Shown here: positions 7,275 to 15,346 of the stretch, in pieces
Position numbering within the stretch: the first letter of the stretch is position 1
How the letters are laid out: every line of letters begins with the position of its first letter
NCBI GenBank assembly: GCA_903939355.1
Contig: CAJAHC010000251.1
Location: 1 to 15,435 of the forward strand
Length of the DNA stretch: 15,435 nucleotides
Origin: an uncultured Methylococcaceae bacterium
GTDB taxonomy: Bacteria; Pseudomonadota; Gammaproteobacteria; Methylococcales; Methylomonadaceae
Direction: 5' to 3'
The notes under the pieces: generated by a model
The model's input: the letters and a program-made list of their open reading frames with translations, nothing else
The model's database searches: none
Told to the model about the DNA's origin: nothing
Program-made: the position numbers and the translations under genes

Positions 7275-9758
7275 TTATAGCCTCTTTAAAACATCCAAGG
7301 GAGGCTTATTGAGGACGTGTCTCACTCCCCAGCATCCGGCCAAGCCAACAAAGATAGAGCTTGTAAAGGGTATTAAAACCCAACTGTATAATTTTGGAGA
7401 GTATTCTATATTCATTACTTGTGTGTACAAAGCATAGCTTATCACTTCTGAAATGACTACTGCTAATAAACCGGAAATCAGTCCAAGCGTAGTAAACTCG
7501 ATGATATGAGTTTTTCTTAGTAATGAGCGAGTTGCTCCTAGTGCGCGCATTAATGCACCTTCATAAATGCGATTATCTAACGTTGCATAAACAGTAGCAA
7601 ATAACACAGTAAATCCAGCCAGTAAGGCAAAATAAAGGAGAAAGCTAATGGCTTGTGTTAATTGCAACAGTATAGTTTTAAATTGCTTTAAAATTAAATC
7701 AATCTCCAGAATGGTTGTGCCGGGAAATTTTTTTAATAAAGTATTCAGGCTGTTTTTGTTTATATCAGATAAATAAAAGCTAGTAATCAATGTACTGGGA
7801 TAAGCATCAAGTGTACCTGGTGAAAAAACCATATAAAAATTAGGCTTCATGCTATCCCATCGAAGCTCACGAATACTAGTGACAGTAGCCTTAATTTGCT
7901 GGTTACCAACAGTGAATGTCAAACGATCTCCAAGCTTTATTGTTAAGCTGTTTGCCAGTTGCTGTTCTACTGATACACTTCCGGCTTGTTGGTCTAGCCA
8001 CCAATTACCGGACACTATTTTATTTTCTTCAGGTAATTCTTTGCTCCAAGTAAGACTCAACTCTCTGTTTATGGCATTTTCGCCTTGACTGTCTTTAGTG
8101 ACAATTTGTTGGACAGGGATGTTATTAATAGTTACCAGACGACCTCTAATAACTGGAAAGAATTGATTGCTTTTAATGTTTTGTTGTTCCAGTTCTTGTT
8201 TAAAGACGGCTTGTTGATCTGGAAAAATATTAAGTGCAAAATGATTAGGTGCATTATCAGGTAATTGTTTTTGCCAGTTATCGATTAAGTCGTTGCGTAC
8301 GGTAAAGCTGAGTATCATGGCCGCTAAAGTAATACTGAAAGCCAGAATTTGGCTAATACTTGCATAATTATTACTCAAGATACTCTGTAATCCAAAGCGC
8401 CAAGCGATAGGCATTGAGGCTGATGATTTACGGATAAAGATGAATAATCCATAAATGATTAGGCTTAGTATGAGTAGGGTAGCCAAGCCAACTCCCAGAA
8501 TGTAGGCGGTCATTTTAATGTCATGTGTATATTGACATATTAGTAGTCCAATAATAATGAGTGATGAACTATAGACTATCCATGCGCTAGTAGGTAAAGG
8601 TTCAAGTTCACGGCGTAAAACTCGAAGGGGTGAGACCTGTTTAAGTCTTAACAAGGGAGGCAAGGCGAAGCCCGGTAAAATGACCATTCCAATGATGAAA
8701 CCAAAAAAAACCGCTAACAAGCTAGGGGCTGCAATGTATTGGGGTAGCAAGTCTTTTAGTAAATAAAATAAAATTTCTTGCGCAAACCAGCCTAATAAAC
8801 AGCCCAGTGTGCTTGCCAATACTCCCAAGCTAATAAACTGGCTGCTGTAAAGCCAGAGTATTTCATTTTGTTTACAGCCAAGGCTACGTAAAAGAGCGGT
8901 CGCATTAAAATGACGTTCGGTATAACGCCGAGTTGCTATGGCAATAGCCACTCCAGAAACAAGAATAATTAAAATACTGGACAGCCCTAGGTAACGTTCT
9001 GCTCGATTTAATGCTGTGCCTAGTTCCGGACGGTCATCATGAATATCCATGATACGTTGCGAGGCATTTAGTTGGGGCTTTAGCCATAGTTTGAATTCAT
9101 TTAATGCCTTTGTAGAGCCACTGAATTGGAAAAAATAATGGACATGACTGCCCGGTTGGATAACTTTGGTTGCTTGTAAATCGCTTTCATTAATCATGAC
9201 GCGGGGGGAAAAGCTGTAAAAGTCACTTTTTTTGTCAGGTTCGTAGGTAATGATGTGAGTAATGATTAGTTGTTTTTCTCCTACTGTTAAAGGATCTCCC
9301 AACTTGAGTTTGAGGGCCGATAAAATATGTTCTTCTATCCAAGTCGTACCATGTTCTGGGCCACTGTGAGCTTTAATTTCGTTAGAATAATGGTTAGTTG
9401 TTGTTTTTAAGTAGCCGCGTAAGGGATAAGCTAAGCTGACGGCTTTGATACTGGCTAGCAATAGCTCGTTATGTTCAATTAATACACTGGGAAATTCTAT
9501 CGTATGTGCTTGTCTTAGAGTAAGTTTTGTTGCTTTGTCTAGCCACTCATGAGATATAAAAGAAGTGCTGGATATCACTAAATCACCAGCCAAGAAATCG
9601 GCAGTTTGATTAGTCAGGGTACGCTGTAGACGGTCTGAAAAAACAGTAATGGCAGTTGAGCTAGTTACGGCAATAGTTAATGCCAGTATTAATATAGTTA
9701 AATCGCCTGAACGAGTATCTCGCCACAATAATCGCAATGCCAGAATATAGCGATTCAT
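7275..9758 (-). CDS. ybbP: YbbP-like ABC transporter permease (FtsX/MacB superfamily)
   Basis: Large inner-membrane permease of 827 residues, close to the roughly 800 residues of E. coli YbbP. A first helix lies near 19-40, followed by a large periplasmic domain (about 41-255). A first FtsX-type block starts with a helix at about 258-276 and contains LLRSLGCKQNEI. A second periplasmic segment follows near 500-690, then a second FtsX block with GALMRALGATRSLL close to the C-terminus. This duplicated layout is typical of the YbbP branch, which belongs with LolC/E and MacB. Such proteins transmit ATPase motion to extract or export envelope substrates rather than moving small solutes through a channel. 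The substrate of YbbAP is not established. Its ATG overlaps the stop of the ATPase gene by 4 bp (ATGA), indicating tight co-expression. Confidence 0.9.
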   Translation of the reverse strand: MNRYILALRLLWRDTRSGDLTILILALTIAVTSSTAITVFSDRLQRTLTNQTADFLAGDLVISSTSFISHEWLDKATKLTLRQAHTIEFPSVLIEHNELLLASIKAVSLAYPLRGYLKTTTNHYSNEIKAHSGPEHGTTWIEEHILSALKLKLGDPLTVGEKQLIITHIITYEPDKKSDFYSFSPRVMINESDLQATKVIQPGSHVHYFFQFSGSTKALNEFKLWLKPQLNASQRIMDIHDDRPELGTALNRAERYLGLSSILIILVSGVAIAIATRRYTERHFNATALLRSLGCKQNEILWLYSSQFISLGVLASTLGCLLGWFAQEILFYLLKDLLPQYIAAPSLLAVFFGFIIGMVILPGFALPPLLRLKQVSPLRVLRRELEPLPTSAWIVYSSSLIIIGLLICQYTHDIKMTAYILGVGLATLLILSLIIYGLFIFIRKSSASMPIAWRFGLQSILSNNYASISQILAFSITLAAMILSFTVRNDLIDNWQKQLPDNAPNHFALNIFPDQQAVFKQELEQQNIKSNQFFPVIRGRLVTINNIPVQQIVTKDSQGENAINRELSLTWSKELPEENKIVSGNWWLDQQAGSVSVEQQLANSLTIKLGDRLTFTVGNQQIKATVTSIRELRWDSMKPNFYMVFSPGTLDAYPSTLITSFYLSDINKNSLNTLLKKFPGTTILEIDLILKQFKTILLQLTQAISFLLYFALLAGFTVLFATVYATLDNRIYEGALMRALGATRSLLRKTHIIEFTTLGLISGLLAVVISEVISYALYTQVMNIEYSPKLYSWVLIPFTSSIFVGLAGCWGVRHVLNKPPLDVLKRL

Positions 9759-10444
9759 GCTATGCGCCCTGCATCCAGTTTAATGGTTCTCTGGCAACGG
9801 CTAGCCAAGGCGTAATCATGTGTTACTAAAATTAACGTTGTTTTGTTCTCAAGGTTAAGTTCGAAAAGTAGATCAATGATAGTGGCGCCGGTTTTACTAT
9901 CCAGATTTCCTGTGGGCTCATCGGCAAAAAGAATAACGGGATTTGTTACAAATGCTCTTGCCAGAGCAACGCGCTGTTGCTCACCACCAGAAAGCTGTTT
10001 TGGCGTATGTGTTAAGCGATGCGATAAACCAACTCGATCCAATAAATGAGTTGCTGATGCCTTTGCTTGTTTGTTACCGCTTAACTCTAGGGGTAGCATG
10101 ACATTTTCGAGGGCAGTTAGCCCTTGCAATAATTGAAAAGACTGAAAAACAAAACCTATCAATTCATTACGCATAGCAGCTCTGCCATCTTCGTTCATTG
10201 CTGTTATTAACTTTCCATTAATATTTATTGAGCCGGTACTGGGCGTATCTAATCCTGCCAATAAACTTATTAAGGTGGATTTTCCAGATCCGGACTCACC
10301 AATAATAGCAATACTTTCACCAGAGTTGATTATCAAATCTATCGATGACAATATATGCAACATTCCTTCGGAAGTTAATACCGACTTACCCAGATCTTTT
10401 GTTACTATAATGCTATTTGATTTTTGATTGTCTTGAGTTGTCAT
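9755..10444 (-). CDS. ybbA: YbbA-like ABC transporter ATP-binding protein
   Basis: Cytoplasmic ATPase of 229 residues, the partner of the overlapping permease. All nucleotide-binding motifs are intact: Walker A GESGSGKST (49-57), Q-loop Gln101 in FVFQSF, signature LSGGEQQ (151-157), Walker B ILFADEP with catalytic Glu176, D-loop around SAG-equivalent GNLD (179-182), and H-loop His209 in VTHD. The sequence is of the MacB/LolD/YbbA type. I choose ATG at 10444, giving MTTQDNQ; an in-frame ATG at 10504 would add 20 residues not expected in the family and would run into tesA. The chosen start lies one base from the divergent tesA start, so its promoter must lie inside tesA coding DNA. The ybbA–tesA divergent arrangement is shared with E. 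coli. Confidence 0.92.
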   Translation of the reverse strand: MTTQDNQKSNSIIVTKDLGKSVLTSEGMLHILSSIDLIINSGESIAIIGESGSGKSTLISLLAGLDTPSTGSININGKLITAMNEDGRAAMRNELIGFVFQSFQLLQGLTALENVMLPLELSGNKQAKASATHLLDRVGLSHRLTHTPKQLSGGEQQRVALARAFVTNPVILFADEPTGNLDSKTGATIIDLLFELNLENKTTLILVTHDYALASRCQRTIKLDAGRIA

Positions 10445-10445
10445 A

Positions 10446-11051
10446 ATGCCCAGATTTTTATTTGTTGTGATGTTTATGTTAATTGCTTTCCCTGCTATGG
10501 CCAAGCCGGTAATATTGGTTGTAGGTGATAGTATCAGTGCTGGTTATGGTATTGATAGTTCAGAAGCTTGGGTTGCTTTATTACAGAAAAAACTAATTAA
10601 AATTAAAAGCCCTTATAGTATAAGCAATGCCAGTATCAGTGGCGAAACCAGCGAGGGTGGATTAGTGCGTATAATCCCGCTTTTAGCAACAGATGATCCT
10701 GATATTGTTTTGCTACAATTAGGTGCTAATGACGGTTTACGAGGTCTTTCTCCTGTAAAGATGAAAAATAATTTAGCTGAAATTATCCAGCGTTCTCAGA
10801 AGTCTGGGGCGAAAGTAATTTTACTGGGCATGAAAATTCCACCTAATTATGGCAAACGTTACGTTGATATGTTTTACAACGTTTATCCACAATTAGCCAA
10901 AGAATTAAACATTCCGCTTGTCCCTTTTCTTTTAGAAGATGTTGCGTTGAATAAAGATTTAATGCAAGCTGATGGTCTGCATCCTAATGTAAAAGCACAA
11001 GCAATACTTGCTGAGAAAATTGAACCTTATCTTTTCCCTCTAATTAAATAA
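10446..11051 (+). CDS. tesA: TesA-like GDSL/SGNH arylesterase (thioesterase I)
   Basis: Predicted periplasmic hydrolase of 201 residues in the SGNH family, acting on acyl-thioesters, aryl esters or lysophospholipids. A short signal peptide (MPRFLFVVMFMLIAFPAMA) is likely cleaved before KPVILVVGDS. The four SGNH blocks are complete: nucleophile Ser29 in GDSIS, Gly66 in SGET, Asn95 in GAND (93-96), and Asp176/His179 in DGLHP. Length matches E. coli TesA (about 208 precursor residues). The start at ATG 10446 gives a basic N-terminus suitable for a signal peptide; a later ATG at 10470 would lose it. No strong ribosome binding site is seen. It is divergent from the ybbA-like gene and sits 13 bp ahead of the GlcG-like gene. 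Confidence 0.92.
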   Translation: MPRFLFVVMFMLIAFPAMAKPVILVVGDSISAGYGIDSSEAWVALLQKKLIKIKSPYSISNASISGETSEGGLVRIIPLLATDDPDIVLLQLGANDGLRGLSPVKMKNNLAEIIQRSQKSGAKVILLGMKIPPNYGKRYVDMFYNVYPQLAKELNIPLVPFLLEDVALNKDLMQADGLHPNVKAQAILAEKIEPYLFPLIK

Positions 11052-11064
11052 ACGAGAGTTACTG

Positions 11065-11493
11065 ATGACAGTATTAACATTGAAACAAGCCAATCTTATT
11101 ATAAACACAGCAGTTCATATTGCGAGAGAGTTAAATTTGGCGCCTTTGACAGTTGTGGTGTTAGATACAGCCGGGCATTTAAAAGCGCTACAGCGAGAAG
11201 ATGGTGCGAGTATGATCAGGCAACAAATTGCCACAGCAAAAGCATGGGGCGCTGTTAATATGGGTGTTTCATCAAGAAGTTTGGCAGGCGTAGCAGCACA
11301 ACGGCCCGATTTTATGAATGCCTTAATAGATGTGGCAGGTGGAAAAATAATGCCAGTTCCTGGTGGTGTTCTTATTCGAGATGCAGAAAACAACCTTTTA
11401 GGGGCTGTCGGTATAAGTGGTGATGTGTCTGATCAAGATGAACGATGTGCGATTGCAGGAATAGAGGCAGTAGGTTTTTTTGCAGTGGTTTAA
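11065..11493 (+). CDS. GlcG/HbpS-like (DUF336) protein
   Basis: Small protein of 142 residues of the GlcG/HbpS family (Pfam DUF336). The fold signatures are visible: LTLKQANLIINTAVHIARE (4-22), VVVLDTAGHLKALQREDGA (30-48), the ATAKAWGAV segment (56-64), and the conserved C-terminal PVPGGVLIRD (97-106) and GAVGISGD (113-120). Family members include HbpS, which binds haem and senses redox stress in Streptomyces, and GlcG, encoded near glycolate oxidase genes with no proven activity. No signal peptide is apparent, so it is probably cytoplasmic. GAGAG-type pairing upstream of ATG 11065 supports the start. It follows tesA by 13 bp and is very probably co-transcribed with it. The role here is unknown; haem or cofactor binding is a family-based guess. 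Confidence 0.85.
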   Translation: MTVLTLKQANLIINTAVHIARELNLAPLTVVVLDTAGHLKALQREDGASMIRQQIATAKAWGAVNMGVSSRSLAGVAAQRPDFMNALIDVAGGKIMPVPGGVLIRDAENNLLGAVGISGDVSDQDERCAIAGIEAVGFFAVV

Positions 11494-11657
11494 CGCCAAT
11501 TGATAAAAGCTCTACAGATTATTTTGAATCAGGGATGATGCCTTAAATATAATCGCAATTAAAACAGGTTGAAATCCTAAGTGTCAGGCTATAAGTCAAA
11601 TGAGACTGTGGCGATACTCAGTGGAAATTGGTAGTGATTTGGACTTTTGTTACCAAT
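11494..11657. other. convergent intergenic region between the GlcG-like gene and tatC
   Basis: This 164-bp region separates convergent genes. I see no ORF, RNA gene or repeat in it apart from the terminator-like inverted repeat near its right end. Confidence 0.6.
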
Positions 11658-11668
11658 TTAATTTTCTT
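11625..11668 (+). terminator. candidate terminator for the tesA operon
   Basis: AAATTGGTA (11625-11633) pairs perfectly with TACCAATTT (11651-11659) around a 17-base loop, followed by AATTTTCTT. Reading on the plus strand this resembles a weak rho-independent terminator for tesA and its GlcG-like partner. The second arm overlaps the tatC stop codon, so tatC mRNA would also carry the stem at its 3' end. The loop is long and the stem AU-rich, so confidence is modest. Confidence 0.4.
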
Positions 11669-12458
11669 CGTGGTTGATTTTCTCTAAATGACTTTCTTCA
11701 TCTTCATTGTAGCTATAGTCAATATTTTTGTTTCTTACAAACAATCGTGAAAAAAACAATCCTACTTCAAATAACATCCACATGGGTAGCGCTAATAATG
11801 TTTGCGAAATTGCATCCGGCGGTGTCAAAAAAGCACCGATGACAAAGGCACCAACAATCACATAGGGTCGTTTATCAGCCAGGCTGGCTGGGGTAACCAA
11901 TCCAGTCCAAACTAAGACAATGGTAAATATAGGTACTTCAAAGCAAATACCAAAAGCAAAAAACAGCGTTAAAACAAAATCCAAGTACTTGCTAATATCT
12001 GTCATCACGGCAACACCAGTTGGTGCGGCTGCAGTTAAGAAGCCAAATACTAGAGGAAAAACTACAAAATAAGCAAAAGCTGCACCCAGATAAAATAGTA
12101 GAGTGCTGGCAATCAGTAGCGGCAAAATCATTCGTCGTTCACGCTTGTATAGTCCTGGTGCTACAAAAGCCCAGAACTGATAGAGAATGACAGGAATAGA
12201 GATAAATATGGAAACAACTAGCGCTAACTTAAAGGGTGTAAAAAAGGGGGAAGCAACATCAATAGCGATCATCGTGCTATTTTTGGGTAGGTGCTCCATT
12301 AACGGCCCAGCCATAAGGCTGTATATTTGGTTAGCATAGGTAGATAGACCTAAAAAAACCACCAATACAAAAAGAACGACCTTTAGTAGCCGATTGCGTA
12401 ATTCAATTAGATGACTTATAAAAGGCAGGGAGGCCTCGTCAGATTTATTTTGATTCAT
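11658..12458 (-). CDS. tatC: Sec-independent protein translocase TatC
   Basis: Six-helix inner-membrane core of the twin-arginine translocase, 266 residues, which binds RR signal peptides and recruits TatB and TatA to export folded proteins. Diagnostic features include the N-terminal [11 protein letters not shown] (15-25) and [10 protein letters not shown] (100-109) with conserved Glu107 of the signal-peptide site. [10 protein letters not shown] (169-178) carries the conserved intramembrane Glu174, and LTPPD lies at 211-215. The C-terminal tail (about 241-266) is highly charged and acidic. The start at 12458 overlaps the tatB 3' end by 14 bp with no clear ribosome binding site, suggesting translational coupling. 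It is the last gene of the his–tat block and converges on the tesA operon. Confidence 0.97.
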   Translation of the reverse strand: MNQNKSDEASLPFISHLIELRNRLLKVVLFVLVVFLGLSTYANQIYSLMAGPLMEHLPKNSTMIAIDVASPFFTPFKLALVVSIFISIPVILYQFWAFVAPGLYKRERRMILPLLIASTLLFYLGAAFAYFVVFPLVFGFLTAAAPTGVAVMTDISKYLDFVLTLFFAFGICFEVPIFTIVLVWTGLVTPASLADKRPYVIVGAFVIGAFLTPPDAISQTLLALPMWMLFEVGLFFSRLFVRNKNIDYSYNEDEESHLEKINHEEN

Positions 12459-12771
12459 TATTGAGATCGGCGGCTATTTGAGCTTTTTCGGGTAATTCTA
12501 GTATCGATTCTTTTATAGAATTTGTGGCATCAGTGGTTTCATTGATGGCAGCATGGAATTCCTCAAGTTTGACTTGGTCTTTCAATATTTGGCGAATCTC
12601 TTCTTCTTGTAATTCTTGTTTTATTTCAGCCTTTACGGAAGCCATCATAGCGCGTGACTTACCTATCCAAAAACCAGCAATTCGAGCCACTTTTGGTAAC
12701 CGTTCTGGACCTATTACCAATAAGCTGACCAAGCCGATCATAACAAGCTCGGAAAATCCTATATCAAACAT
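12445..12771 (-). CDS. tatB: Sec-independent protein translocase TatB
   Basis: Membrane-anchored Tat component of 108 residues that forms the substrate receptor complex with TatC. The N-terminus [20 protein letters not shown] is a classic TatB opening with one transmembrane helix (about 6-21). The hinge GPERLP (21-26) distinguishes it from TatA, which has FGxKKL there. The amphipathic helix (about 27-50) and the acidic, coiled-coil-prone tail follow. Its ATG lies one base after the tatA stop (TAA-T-ATG), and its 3' end overlaps tatC by 14 bp. Order and spacing fit a single tatABC transcript. Confidence 0.96.
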   Translation of the reverse strand: MFDIGFSELVMIGLVSLLVIGPERLPKVARIAGFWIGKSRAMMASVKAEIKQELQEEEIRQILKDQVKLEEFHAAINETTDATNSIKESILELPEKAQIAADLNNESK

Positions 12772-12772
12772 A

Positions 12773-12988
12773 TTAGTTTTTTTCGTCCTTCTTGGAAGTT
12801 ATTTCACCTTCTATTGTTTCTTCTTCATTCTCAGTATTTTTATTCTCTGCTTCACCTTCTTTGATGGCGGAGCGAAAGCTTTTTATGGCGCCACCTAAAT
12901 CTGTACCTATATTGCGTAGCTTTTTGGTGCCAAAAAGTACAATAACGATGACTAATATAACCAATAATTCTTTGATGCCGATGCCCAT
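12773..12988 (-). CDS. tatA: Sec-independent protein translocase TatA
   Basis: Pore-forming Tat subunit of 71 residues. The short N-terminus [20 protein letters not shown] provides one transmembrane helix, followed by the hinge FGTKKL (19-24) and an amphipathic helix (about 25-43) with the typical [15 protein letters not shown] pattern. The tail is strongly charged and acidic (many Glu, Asn and Lys). I place the start at ATG 12988, which has GGAG six bases upstream and gives the family N-terminus. A TTG four codons earlier would lie on top of that ribosome binding site. It is separated from hisE by about 100 bp, the largest gap in the his–tat block, so a separate tat promoter is possible. Confidence 0.95.
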   Translation of the reverse strand: MGIGIKELLVILVIVIVLFGTKKLRNIGTDLGGAIKSFRSAIKEGEAENKNTENEEETIEGEITSKKDEKN

Positions 12989-12994
12989 ATTTGA

Positions 12995-12998
12995 CTCC
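12995..12998 (-). promoter_or_regulatory. ribosome binding site deciding the tatA start
   Basis: On the minus strand GGAG ends six bases before ATG 12988. It overlaps the alternative in-frame TTG at 13000-12998, which could not use it, so it settles the tatA start in favour of the ATG. Confidence 0.7.
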
Positions 12999-13038
12999 AA
13001 GTGGTTTATAAATATTATCTTATGTGACTTAATCAGTG

Positions 13039-13068
13039 GCTGTTAGCTAAGTTAGCAGCTTTATTTTT
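13039..13068 (+). terminator. plus-strand terminator-like hairpin between tatA and hisE
   Basis: Read on the plus strand, GCTGTTAGC (13039-13047) can pair with GTTAGCAGC (13051-13059) around a TAA triloop, using two G·U wobbles. It is followed by TTTATTTTT (13060-13068). On the minus strand the wobbles become A·C mismatches and no T-run follows, so the signal is specific to plus-strand transcripts, although both flanking genes are on the minus strand. Confidence 0.4.
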
Positions 13069-13089
13069 AATGTTAATTCAGTATTGAAA

Positions 13090-13419
13090 TTACTTTGTAG
13101 TTGATTTGTAACGTTGTGCTTTTTCATCCAGACCAGATAAACCAAAACGACGTTGTAGTTCTTGTAATACATCTTCAGGACCTAAGTTCTGATGGGCAAG
13201 TAATACCATGCAATGAAACCACAAATCAGCAGTTTCATAAATAATTTGTTGTTTATCGCCATTTTTGGCCGCTATAACTGTTTCTGTTGCCTCTTCACCT
13301 ATTTTTTTTAAAATAGTATCCAATCCTTTTTCGTAGAGGCTGGCTACATAAGATTGATCAGATGACTCAAGCTTACGTTGTTCCAGAATATGGGCTAATT
13401 GTTGTAATACTTCACTCAT
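13090..13419 (-). CDS. hisE: phosphoribosyl-ATP pyrophosphatase
   Basis: Second enzyme of histidine biosynthesis, hydrolysing phosphoribosyl-ATP to phosphoribosyl-AMP and pyrophosphate. The 109-residue all-alpha protein belongs to the MazG-like superfamily. The metal-binding pattern [16 protein letters not shown] (38-53), with Glu42, Glu43 and Glu46, and the helix containing [12 protein letters not shown] (61-72), with the conserved Glu/Asp pair, are clear. It is a free-standing HisE rather than the HisIE fusion of enterobacteria. Its ATG overlaps the hisI stop by one base (TAATG), giving coupling between the two consecutive steps. It is followed by tatA on the same strand. Confidence 0.96.
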   Translation of the reverse strand: MSEVLQQLAHILEQRKLESSDQSYVASLYEKGLDTILKKIGEEATETVIAAKNGDKQQIIYETADLWFHCMVLLAHQNLGPEDVLQELQRRFGLSGLDEKAQRYKSTTK

Positions 13420-13808
13420 TATTTTGTATAAATTATTTTAGGATCTTTCAATACTAGCTCAATAGGTTGCCAATGACCATCAATTAGGCGACGATAAAAA
13501 CAAGTTTCTCGTCCTGTGTGGCAAGAAATACCACCTTCTTGTTCAACTTTAAGTAAGATGACATCTTCATCACAATCCAGAAATAACGCCATAACTTTCT
13601 GTCTGTGCCCAGATTCTTCGCCTTTACGCCACAATCTATTGCGTGATCTTGACCAGTAAACAGCATAACCTTCCGAAACGGTTAAGTCTAATGACTCACG
13701 ATTCATCCAAGCAAACATGAGTATTTTTCCGGTGTCAGCCTGTTGTGCAATAACAGGGCAAAGACCATCTGCATTCCAGCGAATCTCATCCAGCCAAGAG
13801 ATATTCAT
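13419..13808 (-). CDS. hisI: phosphoribosyl-AMP cyclohydrolase
   Basis: Third step of histidine biosynthesis, opening the adenine ring of phosphoribosyl-AMP. The 129-residue monofunctional enzyme carries the zinc/magnesium-binding LDCDED motif (77-82) and the cysteines Cys96 and Cys103 of [12 protein letters not shown] (95-106). The substrate-binding [10 protein letters not shown] (31-40) and [18 protein letters not shown] (51-68) are also intact. Length is close to the usual 130 residues for stand-alone HisI. The ATG overlaps the hisF stop by 4 bp (ATGA), and its stop overlaps the hisE start by one base, so it is translationally coupled on both sides. Confidence 0.97.
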   Translation of the reverse strand: MNISWLDEIRWNADGLCPVIAQQADTGKILMFAWMNRESLDLTVSEGYAVYWSRSRNRLWRKGEESGHRQKVMALFLDCDEDVILLKVEQEGGISCHTGRETCFYRRLIDGHWQPIELVLKDPKIIYTK

Positions 13809-14578
13809 AAGCGCATTTCAATGCCGCATGTTGACATGTATTCTTTGGCTTGTTGTATGGTGTATTCTGCAAAGTGAAAAATACTGGCGGCTAAAACAGC
13901 ATCGGCTTTGCCTTTTAACACACCTTCAGCCAGATGATTGAGATTGCCTACACCACCCGATGCTATTACAGGAACACTAACTGCCTCACTGATAGCACAA
14001 GTTAGAGGTAAGTCGAAACCTTCACGAGTACCGTCTCTGTCCATACTGGTTAATAAAATTTCACCAGCACCGTAGTTGACCATTTTTTTGGCCCAGTTAA
14101 TAGCATTTATACCTGTCGCTTTACGTCCCCCATGAGTAAAAATTTCCCAGCGATCAATTTCACCTGGATGGCTGACTTTTTTTGCATCAATAGCGACAAC
14201 AATACATTGTGAGCCAAAACGCTGAGCAGCCTCACGAACAAATTCCGGATTAAACACAGCAGCGCTATTAATGCCAACTTTATCAGCACCTGCATTTAGC
14301 ATGCGGCGAATATCATCCAGTGTTCTTATGCCACCACCGACAGTTAATGGTATAAATACTTCACTGGCAACTTGTTCGACAACATGAACCATGGTGTCTC
14401 GGTTATCATGCGTTGCGGTGATGTCTAGAAAAGTGATCTCATCCGCACCTTCACGGTCATAACGTCGAGCAACTTCTACGGGATCACCGGCATCACGGAT
14501 ATCAACAAATTTGACGCCTTTAACGACTCGCCCATCAGCAACATCCAAGCAAGGAATAATGCGTTTAGCTAAACTCAT
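13805..14578 (-). CDS. hisF: imidazole glycerol phosphate synthase, cyclase subunit
   Basis: TIM-barrel cyclase subunit of 257 residues. With HisH-supplied ammonia it converts PRFAR to imidazole glycerol phosphate and AICAR, linking histidine and purine metabolism. The N-terminal [20 protein letters not shown] contains catalytic Asp12, and VVAIDAKK (127-134) contains catalytic Asp131. The phosphate-binding loops TVGGGIR (79-85) and VIASGGVGN are present. Length matches the family (about 255). It overlaps hisA upstream and hisI downstream by ATGA overlaps. No ribosome binding site is visible, consistent with coupled translation. Confidence 0.98.
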   Translation of the reverse strand: MSLAKRIIPCLDVADGRVVKGVKFVDIRDAGDPVEVARRYDREGADEITFLDITATHDNRDTMVHVVEQVASEVFIPLTVGGGIRTLDDIRRMLNAGADKVGINSAAVFNPEFVREAAQRFGSQCIVVAIDAKKVSHPGEIDRWEIFTHGGRKATGINAINWAKKMVNYGAGEILLTSMDRDGTREGFDLPLTCAISEAVSVPVIASGGVGNLNHLAEGVLKGKADAVLAASIFHFAEYTIQQAKEYMSTCGIEMRL

Positions 14579-15315
14579 GAGGCGCTATATGATTCAGCGA
14601 GTTTCTCGGCTTCAGCAAAATCTAAAGTACCCTCATAAATAGCCCGTCCGGTAATGGCACCCATAATTCCTTCATGAGCTACTGCACCCAAGGCTTTAAT
14701 GTCTTCAATAGTAGTAATGCCTCCTGAGGCAATAACTGGGATTTTAATAGCTCGTGCCAAACGCGCAGTTGCTTCGGTGTTAACACCTTGCATCATGCCG
14801 TCTCTTGAAATATCGGTATAAATGATTGCTTCTACACCATCAGCTTCAAATTGTTGTGCTAGATCAATTACGTCATGTTTGGATAGTTTGGACCAGCCAT
14901 CAATTGCAACTTTTCCATCCTTTGCATCCAGTCCAATTATAATCCGGCGTGGGTATTCAATGGCTATATCACGGACGAAATGGGGTTCATTAACTGCTTT
15001 GGTGCCGATAATGACGTACTCTACACCAGCATTTAAATAGGCTTCAATAGTTTCTTCATCACGAATGCCACCTCCAATTTGTATCGGAACATTGGGGTAG
15101 GCATCTACAATGGCATGAATAATATCGGCATTAATTGGTTTGCCGGCAAAAGCGCCATCCAAATCAACCAAATGAATTCTTTTAGCGCCGGCAGCAACCC
15201 ATCGCCCAGCGACAGCGACGGGATCGTCAGAAAAGATTGTATTATCGTCCATACGTCCTTGACGTAAACGTACACATTTTCCTTCTTTCAAATCAATAGC
15301 AGGTATTAACAACAT
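14575..15315 (-). CDS. hisA: ProFAR isomerase (HisA)
   Basis: Isomerase of the fourth step, converting ProFAR to PRFAR, a TIM barrel of 246 residues homologous to HisF. The start [20 protein letters not shown] contains catalytic Asp8; the second catalytic aspartate is Asp130 in [10 protein letters not shown]. Phosphate-binding loops IQIGGGIR (78-85) and VIASGGI are visible. I place the start at ATG 15315, preceded by AAGGA ten bases upstream; an in-frame ATG at 15360 would add 15 atypical residues and overlap the end of hisH. The stop overlaps the hisF ATG by 4 bp. It lies 31 bp after the hisH stop, in the standard hisH-hisA-hisF order. Confidence 0.97.
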   Translation of the reverse strand: MLLIPAIDLKEGKCVRLRQGRMDDNTIFSDDPVAVAGRWVAAGAKRIHLVDLDGAFAGKPINADIIHAIVDAYPNVPIQIGGGIRDEETIEAYLNAGVEYVIIGTKAVNEPHFVRDIAIEYPRRIIIGLDAKDGKVAIDGWSKLSKHDVIDLAQQFEADGVEAIIYTDISRDGMMQGVNTEATARLARAIKIPVIASGGITTIEDIKALGAVAHEGIMGAITGRAIYEGTLDFAEAEKLAESYSAS

Positions 15316-15325
15316 AAATACAGAA

Positions 15326-15330
15326 TCCTT
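15326..15330 (-). promoter_or_regulatory. ribosome binding site deciding the hisA start
   Basis: AAGGA on the minus strand lies ten bases before ATG 15315. It falls in the short gap after hisH and supports the shorter hisA start that gives the conserved family N-terminus. Confidence 0.6.
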
Positions 15331-15346
15331 AACAAGGTGTATAGAT

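Noticed and set aside
7849..8088. A 79-codon plus-strand open frame opposite the ABC permease
   Set aside because: It is antisense to the well-conserved permease reading frame and has no recognisable features.
10445..10504. A longer ybbA beginning at an ATG at 10504, overlapping tesA by about 60 bp
   Set aside because: The extra 20 residues are atypical for the family, encoded opposite the tesA signal peptide, and have no ribosome binding site. The ATG at 10444 gives the expected N-terminus.
12524..12898. A 124-codon plus-strand open frame opposite tatB and tatA
   Set aside because: It lies antisense to two clearly recognised genes, its translation is rich in Ser/Phe/Ile low-complexity stretches, and it has no family resemblance. 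It is a shadow of the Tat genes.
13039..13059. Repeated TTAGC units in the hisE–tatA gap as the start of a repeat array
   Set aside because: Only two copies exist and they are explained by the hairpin; there is no regular spacing or further copy.
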